Shown: piece after piece, positions 55,070 through 64,000 of the stretch
Layout of the letters: each line of letters opens with the position of its first letter
Position numbering within the stretch: position 1 is the first letter of the stretch
Assembly (NCBI RefSeq): GCF_007751715.1
Contig: NZ_CP036292.1
Span: 5,339,339 to 5,403,338, forward strand
Direction: 5' to 3'
From: Rosistilla oblonga
Lineage (GTDB): Bacteria > Planctomycetota > Planctomycetia > Pirellulales > Pirellulaceae
Length of the DNA: 64,000 nucleotides
The notes under the pieces: model-generated
What the model was told of the DNA's origin: nothing
Seen by the model: only the letters and a program-made list of their open reading frames with translations
The model's database searches: none
Position numbers and translations under genes: made by a program

Positions 55070-58000
55070 ATGCAAGCTTCCAAGCTCTTGCTGGCGCTGA
55101 CGTTTGTCGCACTCTGCGGCCAACCTGCGGCTGCTGTCGATTATCTGACCGACATCAAACCGATGTTGGAAACCAAATGTTACTCCTGCCACGGAGTGCT
55201 GAAACAGGAAGCCGATCTGCGGCTGGAAACGCGGGCGTTGATGCTGGAAAGCGATTCGATCGTTCCCGGCAACGCGGCGGAAAGCCTGCTGTTTGAACGC
55301 GTCTGTTCGCCAGATGACGACCGCATGCCGCCGCCCGAAGATGGAGCGGCTTTGAAACCGGCAGAGCTTGCGTTGCTGAAAGCTTGGATCGATGCCGGGG
55401 CGATCGCACCGGACGAACCGACGCCGGTCGCTCCCGATCAACATTGGTCGTTCTTAACTGTCGAGAAGCCGCCGACTCCCAAACTCTCCGGCACCGTATC
55501 GGACATGGCGATCGCAAATCCAATCGACAGCTTCCTGCAAGCTCGTCGCGAGGCGTTGCAGTTGAAGGTTCAACCGCCGGCTGACCGTCCGCTGGCGCTG
55601 CGACGATTGTATCTGGACCTGATCGGTTTGCCGCCGACGAGCGAACAGCTGGCCGACGAGCGTCCCTGGGATCAGATCGTCGACGAATTGTTGGCTAGCC
55701 CCGAACACGCACAACGTTGGGCTCGGCACTGGATGGACATCTGGCGTTACAGCGATTGGTACGGGCTGGGAGTTCAGCTGCGCAACAGCCAAAAGCATAT
55801 CTGGCACTGGCGCGACTGGATCGTTGAAGCGCTGCAAGCCGACAAGGGCTACGACCAGATGGTGATGGAGATGTTGGCCGGGGACGAACTGGCCCCGAGC
55901 GATCCCGACGTCCTTCGGGCCACAGGATTCCTGGCGCGGAATTATTATCTGTTCAATCGCACGACTTGGCTCGACAGCACGATCGAACATACCGGCAAAG
56001 CGTTCTTGGGGCTGACGCTCAATTGTGCCAAGTGCCACGACCATAAATACGATCCGATCACGCACGTCGATTATTACCGGATGCGAGCGATCTTCGAACC
56101 GCATCAAGTGCGGCTGGATCCCGTCCCAGGCGAAACCGATTTTGAAAAGGACGGTCTGCCGCGCGTCTTCGACGACCACCTGCAAGCCGAAACCTTCCTG
56201 CACCTGCGAGGCGACCCGACGAAGCCCGATCCCGATACCGAGATCACGCCGGGCGTGCCCGCGTTGTTGGCCAGTTTTGCGCCACCGGTCGAGCCCGTCG
56301 AACTGCCAGCCTGGGCTTACGCTCCCGGTTCCCGCGACTATGTCGCCCGCGATCAGCTAGCCGATGCGAAGCAGCGGATCGTTGCTGCCGAAGCCGAATT
56401 GCAGGCCGCTGAACAGAAAGCGGCTCAATTGCCCAAGACTCCCGAACCAACCAGCGAGGCCGACGACGAAACCGAAGTCGCGGCGATTGAAGAGTCGTTC
56501 GATGCGCTCGATCCCAAGCGATGGGAACTTGTCGGCGAGGGCTGGCGATTCGAAGAGGGGAAGCTGCTGCAGACGATCAGCGGCCGCGACAGCCACTTCC
56601 TGCATTTGCAGACGCCGCACCCGCGCGACTTTGATCTGACCTGCCAATACACAACCACCGGCGGCGACACCTACAAATCGGTGATGTTCCGATTCGATGA
56701 TTCAGCCGACGGCAAGTTCAATAATTATGTCTACAGCAGCGCCCACGAACCGGGGCCGAAAGTCCAAGTCGCTTACGCGCGGGAGGGGAAGAGCAACTAT
56801 CCCGGCGCGGGACGCGTGTCGCGACAGATCGCTGTCGGCAAAGAATACAAGCTGCGAATCGCCGTTCGCGATACGCTGATCAACGTCTGGCTGGACGATG
56901 AATTCCTGTTGGCGACTCATCTGCCCGAGCGGCGAGAGTCCGGCCGGTTTTCGATCTCGGGTTTTGATGCCACGCTGGCCCTGAATCACCTGACCCTGGC
57001 ACCGTTGGCGGCCGACACAAAGCTTCAAGCAGCGAAGGGGAAAGCCCCCGCAACGCCTGCCACGATCAAGCAGGCTGTCGAAATCGCCGCCGCCAAATTG
57101 CAGGCCGCTCGCGCTGCCGAAGCTTCGCTGACCGCAACGATCGCCGCCGATCGACTGCGATTCGCCGAGGATGCCGACGAAGCCGCAACGACCGCGGCGG
57201 CGTCGATCGCAGCGCTGCGTCAGGCGCAGAATTTGCAAGCCACCGCGGAATACGAACTGCTGCTCGCTGGCGAGGATGCGAATAAACGCAAGGCCGCGGA
57301 AGCGAAGCGAACGAAGGCGGAAAAACAACGACTGGCGGCCGAAGCTGGCAAAGGAAAATACAAATCGGTCCGGGCGTCCAAGAAAGCTTTAGAGACTCCC
57401 GCGCACAACGATTCGTATTACGGGGCAACCTACCCTTCGCAAAGCACCGGCCGGCGGCTGGCACTTGCTCGCTGGATCACCGATCGCAAGAATCCGTTGA
57501 CCGCGCGGGTGGCGGTCAATCATCTCTGGGCTCGGCATTTCGGGACGCCGCTGGTCGAATCGGTCTTCGATTTTGGTCTGCGTGCGAAACCGCCGGAGCA
57601 TCTCGCGCTGCTCGATTACCTGGCGGCTGAACTGATGGAATCGGGCTGGAGCATGCGGCATCTGCATCGCATGATGGTGACGTCGCAGACTTACCAATTG
57701 TCGGCGTCGACAGTCGATGCCGATGCGACGACGCTGGCGGCCGATCCGACCAACGCCTTCTATTGGCGGATGAACACGCGGCGGATGCAATCGCAAACCG
57801 TTCGCGACAGCTTGCTGCATCTGGCGGGCGAATTGGACCTGACCGCGGGCGGGCCGTCAGTCGATCCGGGTCCGAAGAGTCGACGTCGCAGCCTGTATTT
57901 CAAACACTCGCGCGACCAGCAAGACAAATTCCTGTCGATGTTCGACGATGCCGATCTGCTGCAATGTTATCTCCGCAACGAGAGCATCGTGCCACAGCAG

Positions 58001-58288
58001 GCGTTGGCGATGGCCAACAGCGAACTGTCGCTGACGATGTCCGAAAAGATCGCTCAACGGATTGGTGATGCGACCTCCGATCCGTCGCTCGCCAGTTTCA
58101 TCGATCAAGCGTTCCTGACGCTGCTGGCGCGGTTGCCGGCCGATTCGGAGCGACAGGCGTGCGCCGATTTCTGTCGCCAATTGGTCGATCGATCGACGCT
58201 CGAATCCGCGGCGGAGCGCGATGTCCGTGCGCGACAGCGATTGATCCACGCGCTGCTGAACCACAACGATTACATTTCGATTCGGTGA
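55070..58288 (+). CDS. Planctomycete cytochrome (PSCyt1) - DUF1549 - LamG-like - DUF1553 protein
   Basis: A 1072-aa exported protein. Signal peptide [18 protein letters not shown] and AAA at the cleavage region. PSCyt1 has haem motif CYSCHG at about 38, DUF1549 spans about 150-355 with [11 protein letters not shown] near 319, a concanavalin/LamG-like domain lies at about 470-640 ([35 protein letters not shown]), a coiled Ala/Lys-rich stretch at about 650-770, and DUF1553 at about 790-1065. The ATG at 55070 is chosen because the signal peptide starts there; the frame opens 119 codons earlier. The DUF1501 gene begins 6 bases after the stop. Confidence 0.9.
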   Translation: MQASKLLLALTFVALCGQPAAAVDYLTDIKPMLETKCYSCHGVLKQEADLRLETRALMLESDSIVPGNAAESLLFERVCSPDDDRMPPPEDGAALKPAELALLKAWIDAGAIAPDEPTPVAPDQHWSFLTVEKPPTPKLSGTVSDMAIANPIDSFLQARREALQLKVQPPADRPLALRRLYLDLIGLPPTSEQLADERPWDQIVDELLASPEHAQRWARHWMDIWRYSDWYGLGVQLRNSQKHIWHWRDWIVEALQADKGYDQMVMEMLAGDELAPSDPDVLRATGFLARNYYLFNRTTWLDSTIEHTGKAFLGLTLNCAKCHDHKYDPITHVDYYRMRAIFEPHQVRLDPVPGETDFEKDGLPRVFDDHLQAETFLHLRGDPTKPDPDTEITPGVPALLASFAPPVEPVELPAWAYAPGSRDYVARDQLADAKQRIVAAEAELQAAEQKAAQLPKTPEPTSEADDETEVAAIEESFDALDPKRWELVGEGWRFEEGKLLQTISGRDSHFLHLQTPHPRDFDLTCQYTTTGGDTYKSVMFRFDDSADGKFNNYVYSSAHEPGPKVQVAYAREGKSNYPGAGRVSRQIAVGKEYKLRIAVRDTLINVWLDDEFLLATHLPERRESGRFSISGFDATLALNHLTLAPLAADTKLQAAKGKAPATPATIKQAVEIAAAKLQAARAAEASLTATIAADRLRFAEDADEAATTAAASIAALRQAQNLQATAEYELLLAGEDANKRKAAEAKRTKAEKQRLAAEAGKGKYKSVRASKKALETPAHNDSYYGATYPSQSTGRRLALARWITDRKNPLTARVAVNHLWARHFGTPLVESVFDFGLRAKPPEHLALLDYLAAELMESGWSMRHLHRMMVTSQTYQLSASTVDADATTLAADPTNAFYWRMNTRRMQSQTVRDSLLHLAGELDLTAGGPSVDPGPKSRRRSLYFKHSRDQQDKFLSMFDDADLLQCYLRNESIVPQQALAMANSELSLTMSEKIAQRIGDATSDPSLASFIDQAFLTLLARLPADSERQACADFCRQLVDRSTLESAAERDVRARQRLIHALLNHNDYISIR

Positions 58289-58293
58289 GAAAA

Positions 58294-59763
58294 ATGGCTG
58301 CCAATAAATCGCAATTCGATTCACAAATGAACGATCCACACAACCGTCGCCGCTTCCTGTCCGGAGCCGGCTTGGGACTCGGGTCGATCGCCCTCTCATC
58401 GATGCTGGCCGACGAAAGGCGAGCCAACGCGGCGGGGCTGCATCTGCCCGACGGCCGTCCGCATTTCGCTCCCAAAGCCAAAAACGTGATCTGGTTGTTC
58501 ATGCGTGGCGGTGTCAGCCACATGGAGAGCTTCGATCCCAAGCCGATGTTGAACAAGTTCGCCGGCAAGTCGATCGATGAAACGCCGTACGCCAACGTTA
58601 GCGATCCCGAATTGCTGAAACGGGTGCGGGTCGTTGTCGTCAACGATGCCAACGGCCAGCAACGCAAGCAACTCTATCCGTTGCAGGTCGGTTACAAGGC
58701 GTACGGGCAGAGCGGGATCGAGGTCAGCGATTGGTTCCCGCACATCGGTTCGTGCATCGACGATATCGCCGTCGTCCGTTCGATGTGGACGACCGACGAT
58801 AATCATGGCGCTCAGGTTCAATTCCATTCCGGACGCCACATGCTCGACCCTCGCGTGCCGACGATTGGGGCCTGGATCAATTACGGCTTGGGAACGTTGA
58901 ACCAGAACCTGCCGCAATTCATCAGCATGGGGCCGCGGTTCTTCGACCGTCGCGATGGGCATTACCTGGGGCCGGCTTACGATGCAGTCGAATTGAAGGT
59001 CGACCCGAGCAATCCGCTCGACTACGCCTCGCCGCAACGAGCGGTGACGCCGACGGAGCAGCAGATGGGGTTTGATCTCGTCAGCCAGCTAAATCGGCTG
59101 AGCGATTCTCGATACCCACGCGACGCGGCGATGGAAGCGCGAACCAAGTCGTATGAACTGGCGTTCCGGATGCAGACCGCGGTTCCCGATGTGATCCGTT
59201 TCGACCAAGAGACGCAAGCGACCAAGAACCTGTACGGCTTGGACCAACCCGAGACGCGGGCCTTTGGCGAGCAACTGCTTGCCGCCCGGCGATTCAGCGA
59301 ACAGGGCGTCCGATTTATTCAGATCATGCACGGCGGCGGAGCGGCCGGCGCGTGGGATCAGCATTCGAATCTGAAGGCGAAGCACAGCCAGTTGTCGATG
59401 CAGGTCGATCGGCCGATCGCGGGACTGTTGAAGGATCTGAAGCAACGCGGAATGCTAGATGAAACGCTCGTTGTGTTTGCCACCGAATTCGGCCGCACTC
59501 CCGGTTCGCAAGGGAGCGACGGACGCGATCACCATCCCTACGGCTTCAGCGTTTGGATGGCGGGAGGCGGAATCAAGGGAGGCGTTGCCCACGGGGCGAC
59601 CGACGAGATCGGATTCCATGCGACCGAAAACCCGCACTACGTGACCGACATCCACGCCACGATCATGCACCAATTGGGCTTGGATTCGCACCGCATGGAA
59701 GTCGCCGGGCACAAGCGGCTGGAGCAGGACTTTGGCCACGTGATACACGACATCTTGGCGTAA
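58294..59763 (+). CDS. DUF1501-domain protein with Tat signal (second copy)
   Basis: A 489-aa sulfatase/phosphatase-fold DUF1501 protein. [20 protein letters not shown] is a twin-arginine signal. Core segments are [40 protein letters not shown], and [20 protein letters not shown]. The start is ATG 58294, six bases after the upstream stop; an ATG at 58327 is also possible. It is longer than the 434-aa paralogue at 44620 and clearly distinct in sequence. The pair with the preceding PSCyt gene is a tight operon. Confidence 0.9.
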   Translation: MAANKSQFDSQMNDPHNRRRFLSGAGLGLGSIALSSMLADERRANAAGLHLPDGRPHFAPKAKNVIWLFMRGGVSHMESFDPKPMLNKFAGKSIDETPYANVSDPELLKRVRVVVVNDANGQQRKQLYPLQVGYKAYGQSGIEVSDWFPHIGSCIDDIAVVRSMWTTDDNHGAQVQFHSGRHMLDPRVPTIGAWINYGLGTLNQNLPQFISMGPRFFDRRDGHYLGPAYDAVELKVDPSNPLDYASPQRAVTPTEQQMGFDLVSQLNRLSDSRYPRDAAMEARTKSYELAFRMQTAVPDVIRFDQETQATKNLYGLDQPETRAFGEQLLAARRFSEQGVRFIQIMHGGGAAGAWDQHSNLKAKHSQLSMQVDRPIAGLLKDLKQRGMLDETLVVFATEFGRTPGSQGSDGRDHHPYGFSVWMAGGGIKGGVAHGATDEIGFHATENPHYVTDIHATIMHQLGLDSHRMEVAGHKRLEQDFGHVIHDILA

Positions 59764-59784
59764 CGCGTGCCACGCTTGACGGGC

Positions 59785-60246
59785 CTAGACCGGAAACGAT
59801 TTGCCTTCGAGTTTTTCAACCGCTTCGCGAATCGCGTCGGGAACGGGGACCGGTTTTTGTTGAGCGAAGTTGTAGAGCACGACGTCGCAGGTCGCCTGAG
59901 CCGCCGGGACGCCGGTCGCTTCATCGACGATCAAACACTCCAGCGACACGCTGCCGATCGAAACGCGACAGACGCGGACGCCAACGGCCACGTCGCCGGG
60001 AAAGTTCAGCTGGCGAAGGTACTTGCACTGGACCGAGGCGACGATCGCTCCGGTGCCGCTATCGCGCGAGACGACCTCCACGCCAACCCGCTCGCCGTAG
60101 AGACAGCGAACGTGTTCGAACCACTTCATGTAGACCACGTTGTTGACATGCCCATAGGCATCCAGATCGCCCCATTGGATCGGAATCCGGACGACGATGG
60201 GAAAGTCTTGTAGCGCTGTCGGTCGTTGAAATTCGGTGGAGCTCAA
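59785..60246 (-). CDS. Hotdog-fold acyl-CoA thioesterase
   Basis: A protein of about 153 aa of the 4-hydroxybenzoyl-CoA thioesterase/YbgC family, which hydrolyses acyl-CoA thioesters. The active segment is WGDLDAYGHVNNVVYMKWFE, with the catalytic Asp and the DxxGHVNN motif. The frame is open to 60318, inside the ion-channel gene; a TTG at 60246, just after the channel stop at 60251, gives a compact gene and is preferred, though a start inside the channel gene cannot be excluded. It appears to be translated downstream of the channel in one transcript. Confidence 0.82.
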   Translation of the reverse strand: MSSTEFQRPTALQDFPIVVRIPIQWGDLDAYGHVNNVVYMKWFEHVRCLYGERVGVEVVSRDSGTGAIVASVQCKYLRQLNFPGDVAVGVRVCRVSIGSVSLECLIVDEATGVPAAQATCDVVLYNFAQQKPVPVPDAIREAVEKLEGKSFPV

Positions 60247-60250
60247 TCGT

Positions 60251-61189
60251 CTACTCTTCTTCCCGCGGCATCGGTTCGCCACATTGGTTGCAGTATCGCG
60301 CGTCGGACGGTTGATCATCGCGACCGCAGCGTTGGCATGTTTTCAGTTCGTCATCTTCATTTTCATCGGCGAGGGCTCGATTCCCCAATCGGTCGCGAGC
60401 ATGCACCGTCTCGCTCAACCGAGCGGTGACGAAACCTGTCGGCACGATGATCAAACTGTACCCCAACAAAATCAAGACGGCACTGATAATCTTGCCCGCG
60501 GTCGTCTTGGGAACGACATCGCCATAACCGACGGTGGTCATCGTCACGATCGCCCAATACATCGATTGCGGGATCGAATCGAAACTGGAACTGGGGGCGC
60601 GATTGTTCAAGTGGTCGTCGAAGTTTTCGACTTGGTACATCAACGTTCCGCTGAGCGTGACGGCGATCACGACGGTGAACAGAAAGACGACGATCTTGCC
60701 GCGAGAGTCCCAGATGCTGCGGTACAAGACGTCCGCTTCGCTCATCAAACGCAGCAGCTTCAGAACCCGAAACACCCGCAGCAATCGGATCGATCGGACC
60801 ATCGCAACCGAAGCGAAATGGCTGCCCGCCAGATAGAAGATGTAGGTCGGCAGGATCGAACAGAGATCGATCAGCCCCCAAAAACTGAACATGTAGCGTT
60901 GCGGTTTCCGCACGCAGCTCAGCCGGACCAAATACTCGGCGGTGAACAGGATCGTGAACGACCACTCCAACGCCTGGAAGTACCATGAGTATCGATCGGC
61001 CACGCTGCTGACCGTTTCCATGCTGACAACGGCCACGCTGACCAGAATCGCGATCAACAGCCCGATATCGAACAGCTTGCCCGTCGGCGTGTCCGATTCG
61101 AAGATGATGATGTAGAGTTCGCGTCGCCAGCCCGACGCCGGGCATTGCAAACGGCGTTCTTGGCGAGTGAAATGATCGTGAACGTTCAT
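60251..61189 (-). CDS. Voltage-gated-type potassium channel with C-terminal zinc ribbon
   Basis: A 312-aa six-helix channel. S1-S3 lie at about 40-130. S4 is RSIRLLRVFRVLKLLRL with regularly spaced arginines. S5, the pore helix and the selectivity filter TTVGYGD follow, then S6 (SAVLILLGYSLIIVPTGFVT). The C-terminal tail has four cysteines, CQRC and CNQC, in a zinc-ribbon pattern (about 287-305). The ATG at 61189 is chosen; the longer frame from 61300 adds residues unlike a channel N-terminus and would reach into the divergent promoter region. The thioesterase gene follows at once. Confidence 0.9.
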   Translation of the reverse strand: MNVHDHFTRQERRLQCPASGWRRELYIIIFESDTPTGKLFDIGLLIAILVSVAVVSMETVSSVADRYSWYFQALEWSFTILFTAEYLVRLSCVRKPQRYMFSFWGLIDLCSILPTYIFYLAGSHFASVAMVRSIRLLRVFRVLKLLRLMSEADVLYRSIWDSRGKIVVFLFTVVIAVTLSGTLMYQVENFDDHLNNRAPSSSFDSIPQSMYWAIVTMTTVGYGDVVPKTTAGKIISAVLILLGYSLIIVPTGFVTARLSETVHARDRLGNRALADENEDDELKTCQRCGRDDQPSDARYCNQCGEPMPREEE

Positions 61190-61317
61190 GCAGGCCAAAG
61201 CTTCTTCGGTTCGGCGCCTATGTTGGTTTTTCGATGCAACGGTTTCCGGTATCATCGAATCGCGGAACGACCACTTTACAAACTCCCGATGTCGCCTCAA
61301 ACCACGTGATTGCGCGA

Positions 61318-61566
61318 ATGGCCCGATTAAAGCTGATTCTTGTTGTTTCGTTCCTGCTGCTGCTGGTGATTATCGCCTACCTGAACCGCGGCAAAGTTGC
61401 CCTGAATCTGCTGTTTTCCGAGTTTGAAGTCCCCGTCACGATCCTGATCTGCGTCACGGCGCTGATCGGATTTGCGGTGGGAGTCGTGTTTGGGGCGAGA
61501 ATCCCGCGAAAGTTGAAAGTCACCGGCGTGCCAGCCGATTCCAAAAACTCGGCCAAAGCGAAGTAG
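61318..61566 (+). CDS. LapA-domain (DUF1049) small membrane protein
   Basis: An 82-aa protein MARLKLILVVSFLLLLVIIA... with two membrane helices (about 4-20 and 38-60) separated by NRGKVALNLLFSEFEVPV, the pattern of the LapA/YciS family. It ends with a basic tail (RIPRKLKVTGV). In E. coli LapA acts with LapB in lipopolysaccharide regulation; here only the fold is supported. The frame extends upstream to 61234, but the shorter form fits the family. Confidence 0.75.
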   Translation: MARLKLILVVSFLLLLVIIAYLNRGKVALNLLFSEFEVPVTILICVTALIGFAVGVVFGARIPRKLKVTGVPADSKNSAKAK

Positions 61567-61641
61567 CAGCTCTCCCGACCGGCCAGCAGAGCCTCGATTC
61601 ACGAACAATCGCGTTTCCCCAGAGATCGATCCGCCGGCGAG

Positions 61642-62343
61642 TTATCGGGCGTCGGCGGGGCTGACGACATAACAGCAGCTTGGCACCCAGCGCCGCGTCG
61701 ATCGCTGAACCAGTTGGTATTTGCAATCTTCGATCACTTGCAAAACGACGTCGTCGGGGACAAACAGATTCTGCACGCCAAACACGACGCGGCCGTGAGG
61801 CGACAGAAAAGCGGGTGCCTGGTTCAAGAACTCGCGAAGTACCTGGGTCCCGTCGTGGCCGCCGTCCCAAACCTGATCGCCGTCGACTCCCAGACGCTTG
61901 GTCAATTGAAGGTCTTGCCCCTGCTGCGACGGAACGTAGGGAACGTTGAAGAAGATCACATCGTACCGACTCTCGGCATCGACACCCGAGAAGAGGTCGC
62001 TGACGACAAACCGCGTCGACACATCATTTGCTTCAGCCACCAGCTGCGATGATTCCACTCGCGCTGTCGAGCAATCGGCGCCATGCAATTCGACGTGACA
62101 TTGTTTGGCGACCGACAGTCCGACCAATGCCGCTTGCCCGATCCCCATCTCAAAAACGGCGGTGTCATCGGGAGTGAGCGTGTCGCAAACGGCTTGCCGC
62201 AGCGCCACGGTCGTCGGATCGAAACTGACATCCACCTCGGCGGGAACCTTCACGCCAAACAACTGCTTGATCAGCCAGTGGTTCGAACGAACCATCGCCA
62301 AGATCGGATGGGTGACTTCGTAAACCATTGACTTCAAATCCAT
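61642..62343 (-). CDS. SAM-dependent methyltransferase (PrmC/HemK-like)
   Basis: A 233-aa class I methyltransferase. The SAM-binding motif is VFEMGIGQAALVGLSVA (about 64-80), the acidic loop GADCSTARVE follows, then VSDLFSGVDAESRYDVIFFN. The catalytic NPPY-type motif reads NVPYVP here, with Val in the second position. The substrate may be a glutamine, adenine or small molecule. AGGGTG six bases upstream supports the ATG. It converges with the LapA-like gene. Confidence 0.8.
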   Translation of the reverse strand: MDLKSMVYEVTHPILAMVRSNHWLIKQLFGVKVPAEVDVSFDPTTVALRQAVCDTLTPDDTAVFEMGIGQAALVGLSVAKQCHVELHGADCSTARVESSQLVAEANDVSTRFVVSDLFSGVDAESRYDVIFFNVPYVPSQQGQDLQLTKRLGVDGDQVWDGGHDGTQVLREFLNQAPAFLSPHGRVVFGVQNLFVPDDVVLQVIEDCKYQLVQRSTRRWVPSCCYVVSPADAR

Positions 62344-62823
62344 CGATCACCCTTTCCGCAGACGACACATCCCCAAGTGGGGACTAAAAACAGCTGATAA
62401 TAGTCGGTTCGCACAACCAGCACAGCGCCTGACGCTATCGATCAGCAATGCAGCGCCTCGGGCCGTTTTAAGCACACGCAACGACACCAGATCCTCGCAG
62501 GCCAGGCAACGCCCTCTCGGGAACGAGATCTGCTTGATTCGAGTTCAACAATTTTGGAATTTTCTCGTTTCCAACTGGGGCTTAGCGTCGTCGCGAGCGT
62601 CACAGAACGGCTGCCTGGGGGCGTTATCTTCCACAGCGAAACCGGGATTGGCACGGCACCATCAGTTAACTTGATCTTCACCAAACGAAAGCCCGTTCCT
62701 CACAGTCGCAAGGTACTTTGCCCGTGCTTTTTGAAGTTGTACCCATCGAGATGCGGTACCCGCGTCGGCCGCTGTCGCCACGCAGACTTCGATCCATTTG
62801 ATACAAAACCGGAGCAAACCCCA
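62344..62823. other. Region upstream of the pseudopilin gene
   Basis: 480 bases without a convincing gene. An open frame of the pseudopilin reaches back to 62554 but lacks protein-like composition. No RNA or repeat recognised. Confidence 0.45.
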
Positions 62824-63924
62824 GTGTGCTGTTTACAACAGACTTCAACCCTCTCAGTTCGTTCGAACCGCCGTGGCTTCACGTTGGTCGAACTGTTGGT
62901 CGTGATCGCGATCATCGGAATCCTTGTCGGCTTGCTGCTGCCAGCGGTTCAAGCGGCGCGTGAAGCGGCAAGACGAATGCAGTGCCAGAACAACATGAAG
63001 CAACTCGGTTTGGCGTTGCACAATCACATGGACACCTACGGCTCGCTGCCACCGGGACACGTCAACTTCGACACGACCGACAATCGTTTTAAGACCGGTG
63101 GCTGGCAGCACGGACAACAACAACTGGGCTGGCACTGGCTAGCGCTGTTGTTACCCTATGTCGAACAACCCGCTCTGTGGGAACAAGTTAAGGTCTGCGA
63201 CGAAGCGATGGCGAGCACGTCCAACCCGTGCGATCACTGCGAATACATGTCCAGCAACGCTCACTTCGGACGCGAGCAACTGCCTGCGTTCTCGCGCTGC
63301 CCATCGGCGGTCAAACTTTCGAAGCAATTCAGCGATGGTGGCTACGGACTCGAAGCTCTCGGCAAAGGGAGCAACTATGCCGCCAGTTGGGGCTCGGGGA
63401 ACATGCTCTCCTGGGAATCTCCCAGCACTCGCGGTGCCTTTGGGACCGTTTACCTGCCACAAAGCAAAGTCTATTCCGCCAGTGGCACGTCGAACAAATT
63501 CCAACACAACAAGGGAATGGGCAGCCGCGACTTCACCGATGGAATGAGCAACACCGTTGCACTCAGCGAGATCATCGGCAGCGATGGGCTGAGCGGAACG
63601 TCGAGCCCCGACATTCGCGGCGTCTGGATGTCGCCAGCGATGGGAGCAACCGTCTTCTCCGCTTTTCTGAATCCCAACTCGCGTGAGCGGGATGTGATCG
63701 CAGCGTGCGACGAAGCGATTCCAGATAACAAGTTCCCGCTGTTGGCTTGCACCGAAGAACGCGATACCGAAAACGTTTACGCTGCGGCAAGAAGCTACCA
63801 CGCGGGCGGCGTCAACACCGCGATGGCTGATGGATCGGTTCGCTTCTTCTCCGAAACGATCGACAACGTCGGCGTTTGGCGTCCGCTGAACACCGCTCAG
63901 AACGGCGAAGTCGTCAACCAATAA
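62824..63924 (+). CDS. DUF1559-domain type II secretion pseudopilin
   Basis: A 366-aa prepilin-like protein. The type IV prepilin motif is [20 protein letters not shown], cleaved after Gly, followed by the planctomycete [20 protein letters not shown] segment. DUF1559 fills the rest and ends with the H-x9-DG pattern in [20 protein letters not shown]. No ATG is present before the prepilin motif; GTG at 62824 with GGAG nine bases upstream is the best start. These pseudopilins occur in tens of copies per Pirellulaceae genome and are exported to the envelope; the function of single members is unknown. Confidence 0.9.
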   Translation: MCCLQQTSTLSVRSNRRGFTLVELLVVIAIIGILVGLLLPAVQAAREAARRMQCQNNMKQLGLALHNHMDTYGSLPPGHVNFDTTDNRFKTGGWQHGQQQLGWHWLALLLPYVEQPALWEQVKVCDEAMASTSNPCDHCEYMSSNAHFGREQLPAFSRCPSAVKLSKQFSDGGYGLEALGKGSNYAASWGSGNMLSWESPSTRGAFGTVYLPQSKVYSASGTSNKFQHNKGMGSRDFTDGMSNTVALSEIIGSDGLSGTSSPDIRGVWMSPAMGATVFSAFLNPNSRERDVIAACDEAIPDNKFPLLACTEERDTENVYAAARSYHAGGVNTAMADGSVRFFSETIDNVGVWRPLNTAQNGEVVNQ

Positions 63925-63955
63925 ACGATCGACCGCGAACGTTAAACCAATCGAT

Positions 63956-63994
63956 AAGCTCGCCTTTCCCGATCGAGGAGAGGCGAGCTTTTTT
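63956..63994 (+). terminator. Rho-independent terminator of the pseudopilin gene
   Basis: AAGCTCGCCT (63956-63965) pairs with AGGCGAGCTT (63981-63990), and the T-run continues to 63994. Confidence 0.93.
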
Positions 63995-64000
63995 CGTGTT

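Overview
The window looks like chromosome of a planctomycete of the Pirellulaceae type (Rhodopirellula/Rosistilla-like). The reasons are two pairs of planctomycete cytochrome (PSCyt1/DUF1549/DUF1553) and DUF1501 proteins, a DUF1559 pseudopilin, a twin-arginine Gfo/Idh oxidoreductase, a DUF1080 protein, an ECF sigma factor paired with a FecR-like membrane protein, weak or absent Shine-Dalgarno sequences at many starts, and families of hairpin-rich intergenic repeats. The genus is not claimed.

Layout. Positions 1-2740 hold aceE (pyruvate dehydrogenase E1, minus strand, only its stop codon lost), followed by yidC with a PDZ domain in its periplasmic part, a secreted oxidoreductase, an M81/MlrC-like peptidase, a tandem universal stress protein and an aldehyde dehydrogenase. 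Positions 12.2-20.4 kb hold rpoB-rpoC, and then a tRNA-hydroxylase/pseudouridine-synthase fusion. From 22.4 to 26.3 kb lies a macro-repeat array that contains no convincing native gene; it is split by an IS4-family element with clean target duplication. Positions 26.3-30.7 kb carry a histidine kinase, a stand-alone E2-type acyltransferase, thioredoxin reductase and two small membrane proteins.

The accessory core is 31.0-36.2 kb. Two genes (DUF4145 and DUF4365 proteins) are each followed by a 91-bp attC-like site, and the cassette boundaries complement their own attC ends, so this reads as a short integron cassette array without a visible integrase. A Tn5/IS50-like element sits beside it in a 31-bp tandem repeat. 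Composite multi-hairpin repeats of about 335 bp then recur at 35.4, 37.9, 47.0 and (fragments) 48.7 kb.

Positions 36.3-37.8 kb encode two TPM-domain membrane proteins. Positions 38.5-46.9 kb form a probable unit: ECF sigma factor, FecR-like regulator (ATGA overlap), LamG-PSCyt protein, DUF1501 protein and a DHDPS/NAL-family aldolase, which suggests regulated surface or periplasmic breakdown of a complex organic substrate (inference). After this come an M48 protease, ymdB, a hemerythrin-like protein, a kelch protein divergent from hemP with a promoter overlapped by a Fur-box-like palindrome, a DUF1080 protein, a GXGXG-domain protein, a second PSCyt-DUF1501 pair, a hotdog thioesterase, a voltage-gated-type potassium channel with a zinc ribbon, a LapA-like protein, a methyltransferase and a pseudopilin closed by a strong terminator. 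No rRNA, tRNA or CRISPR array was recognised.
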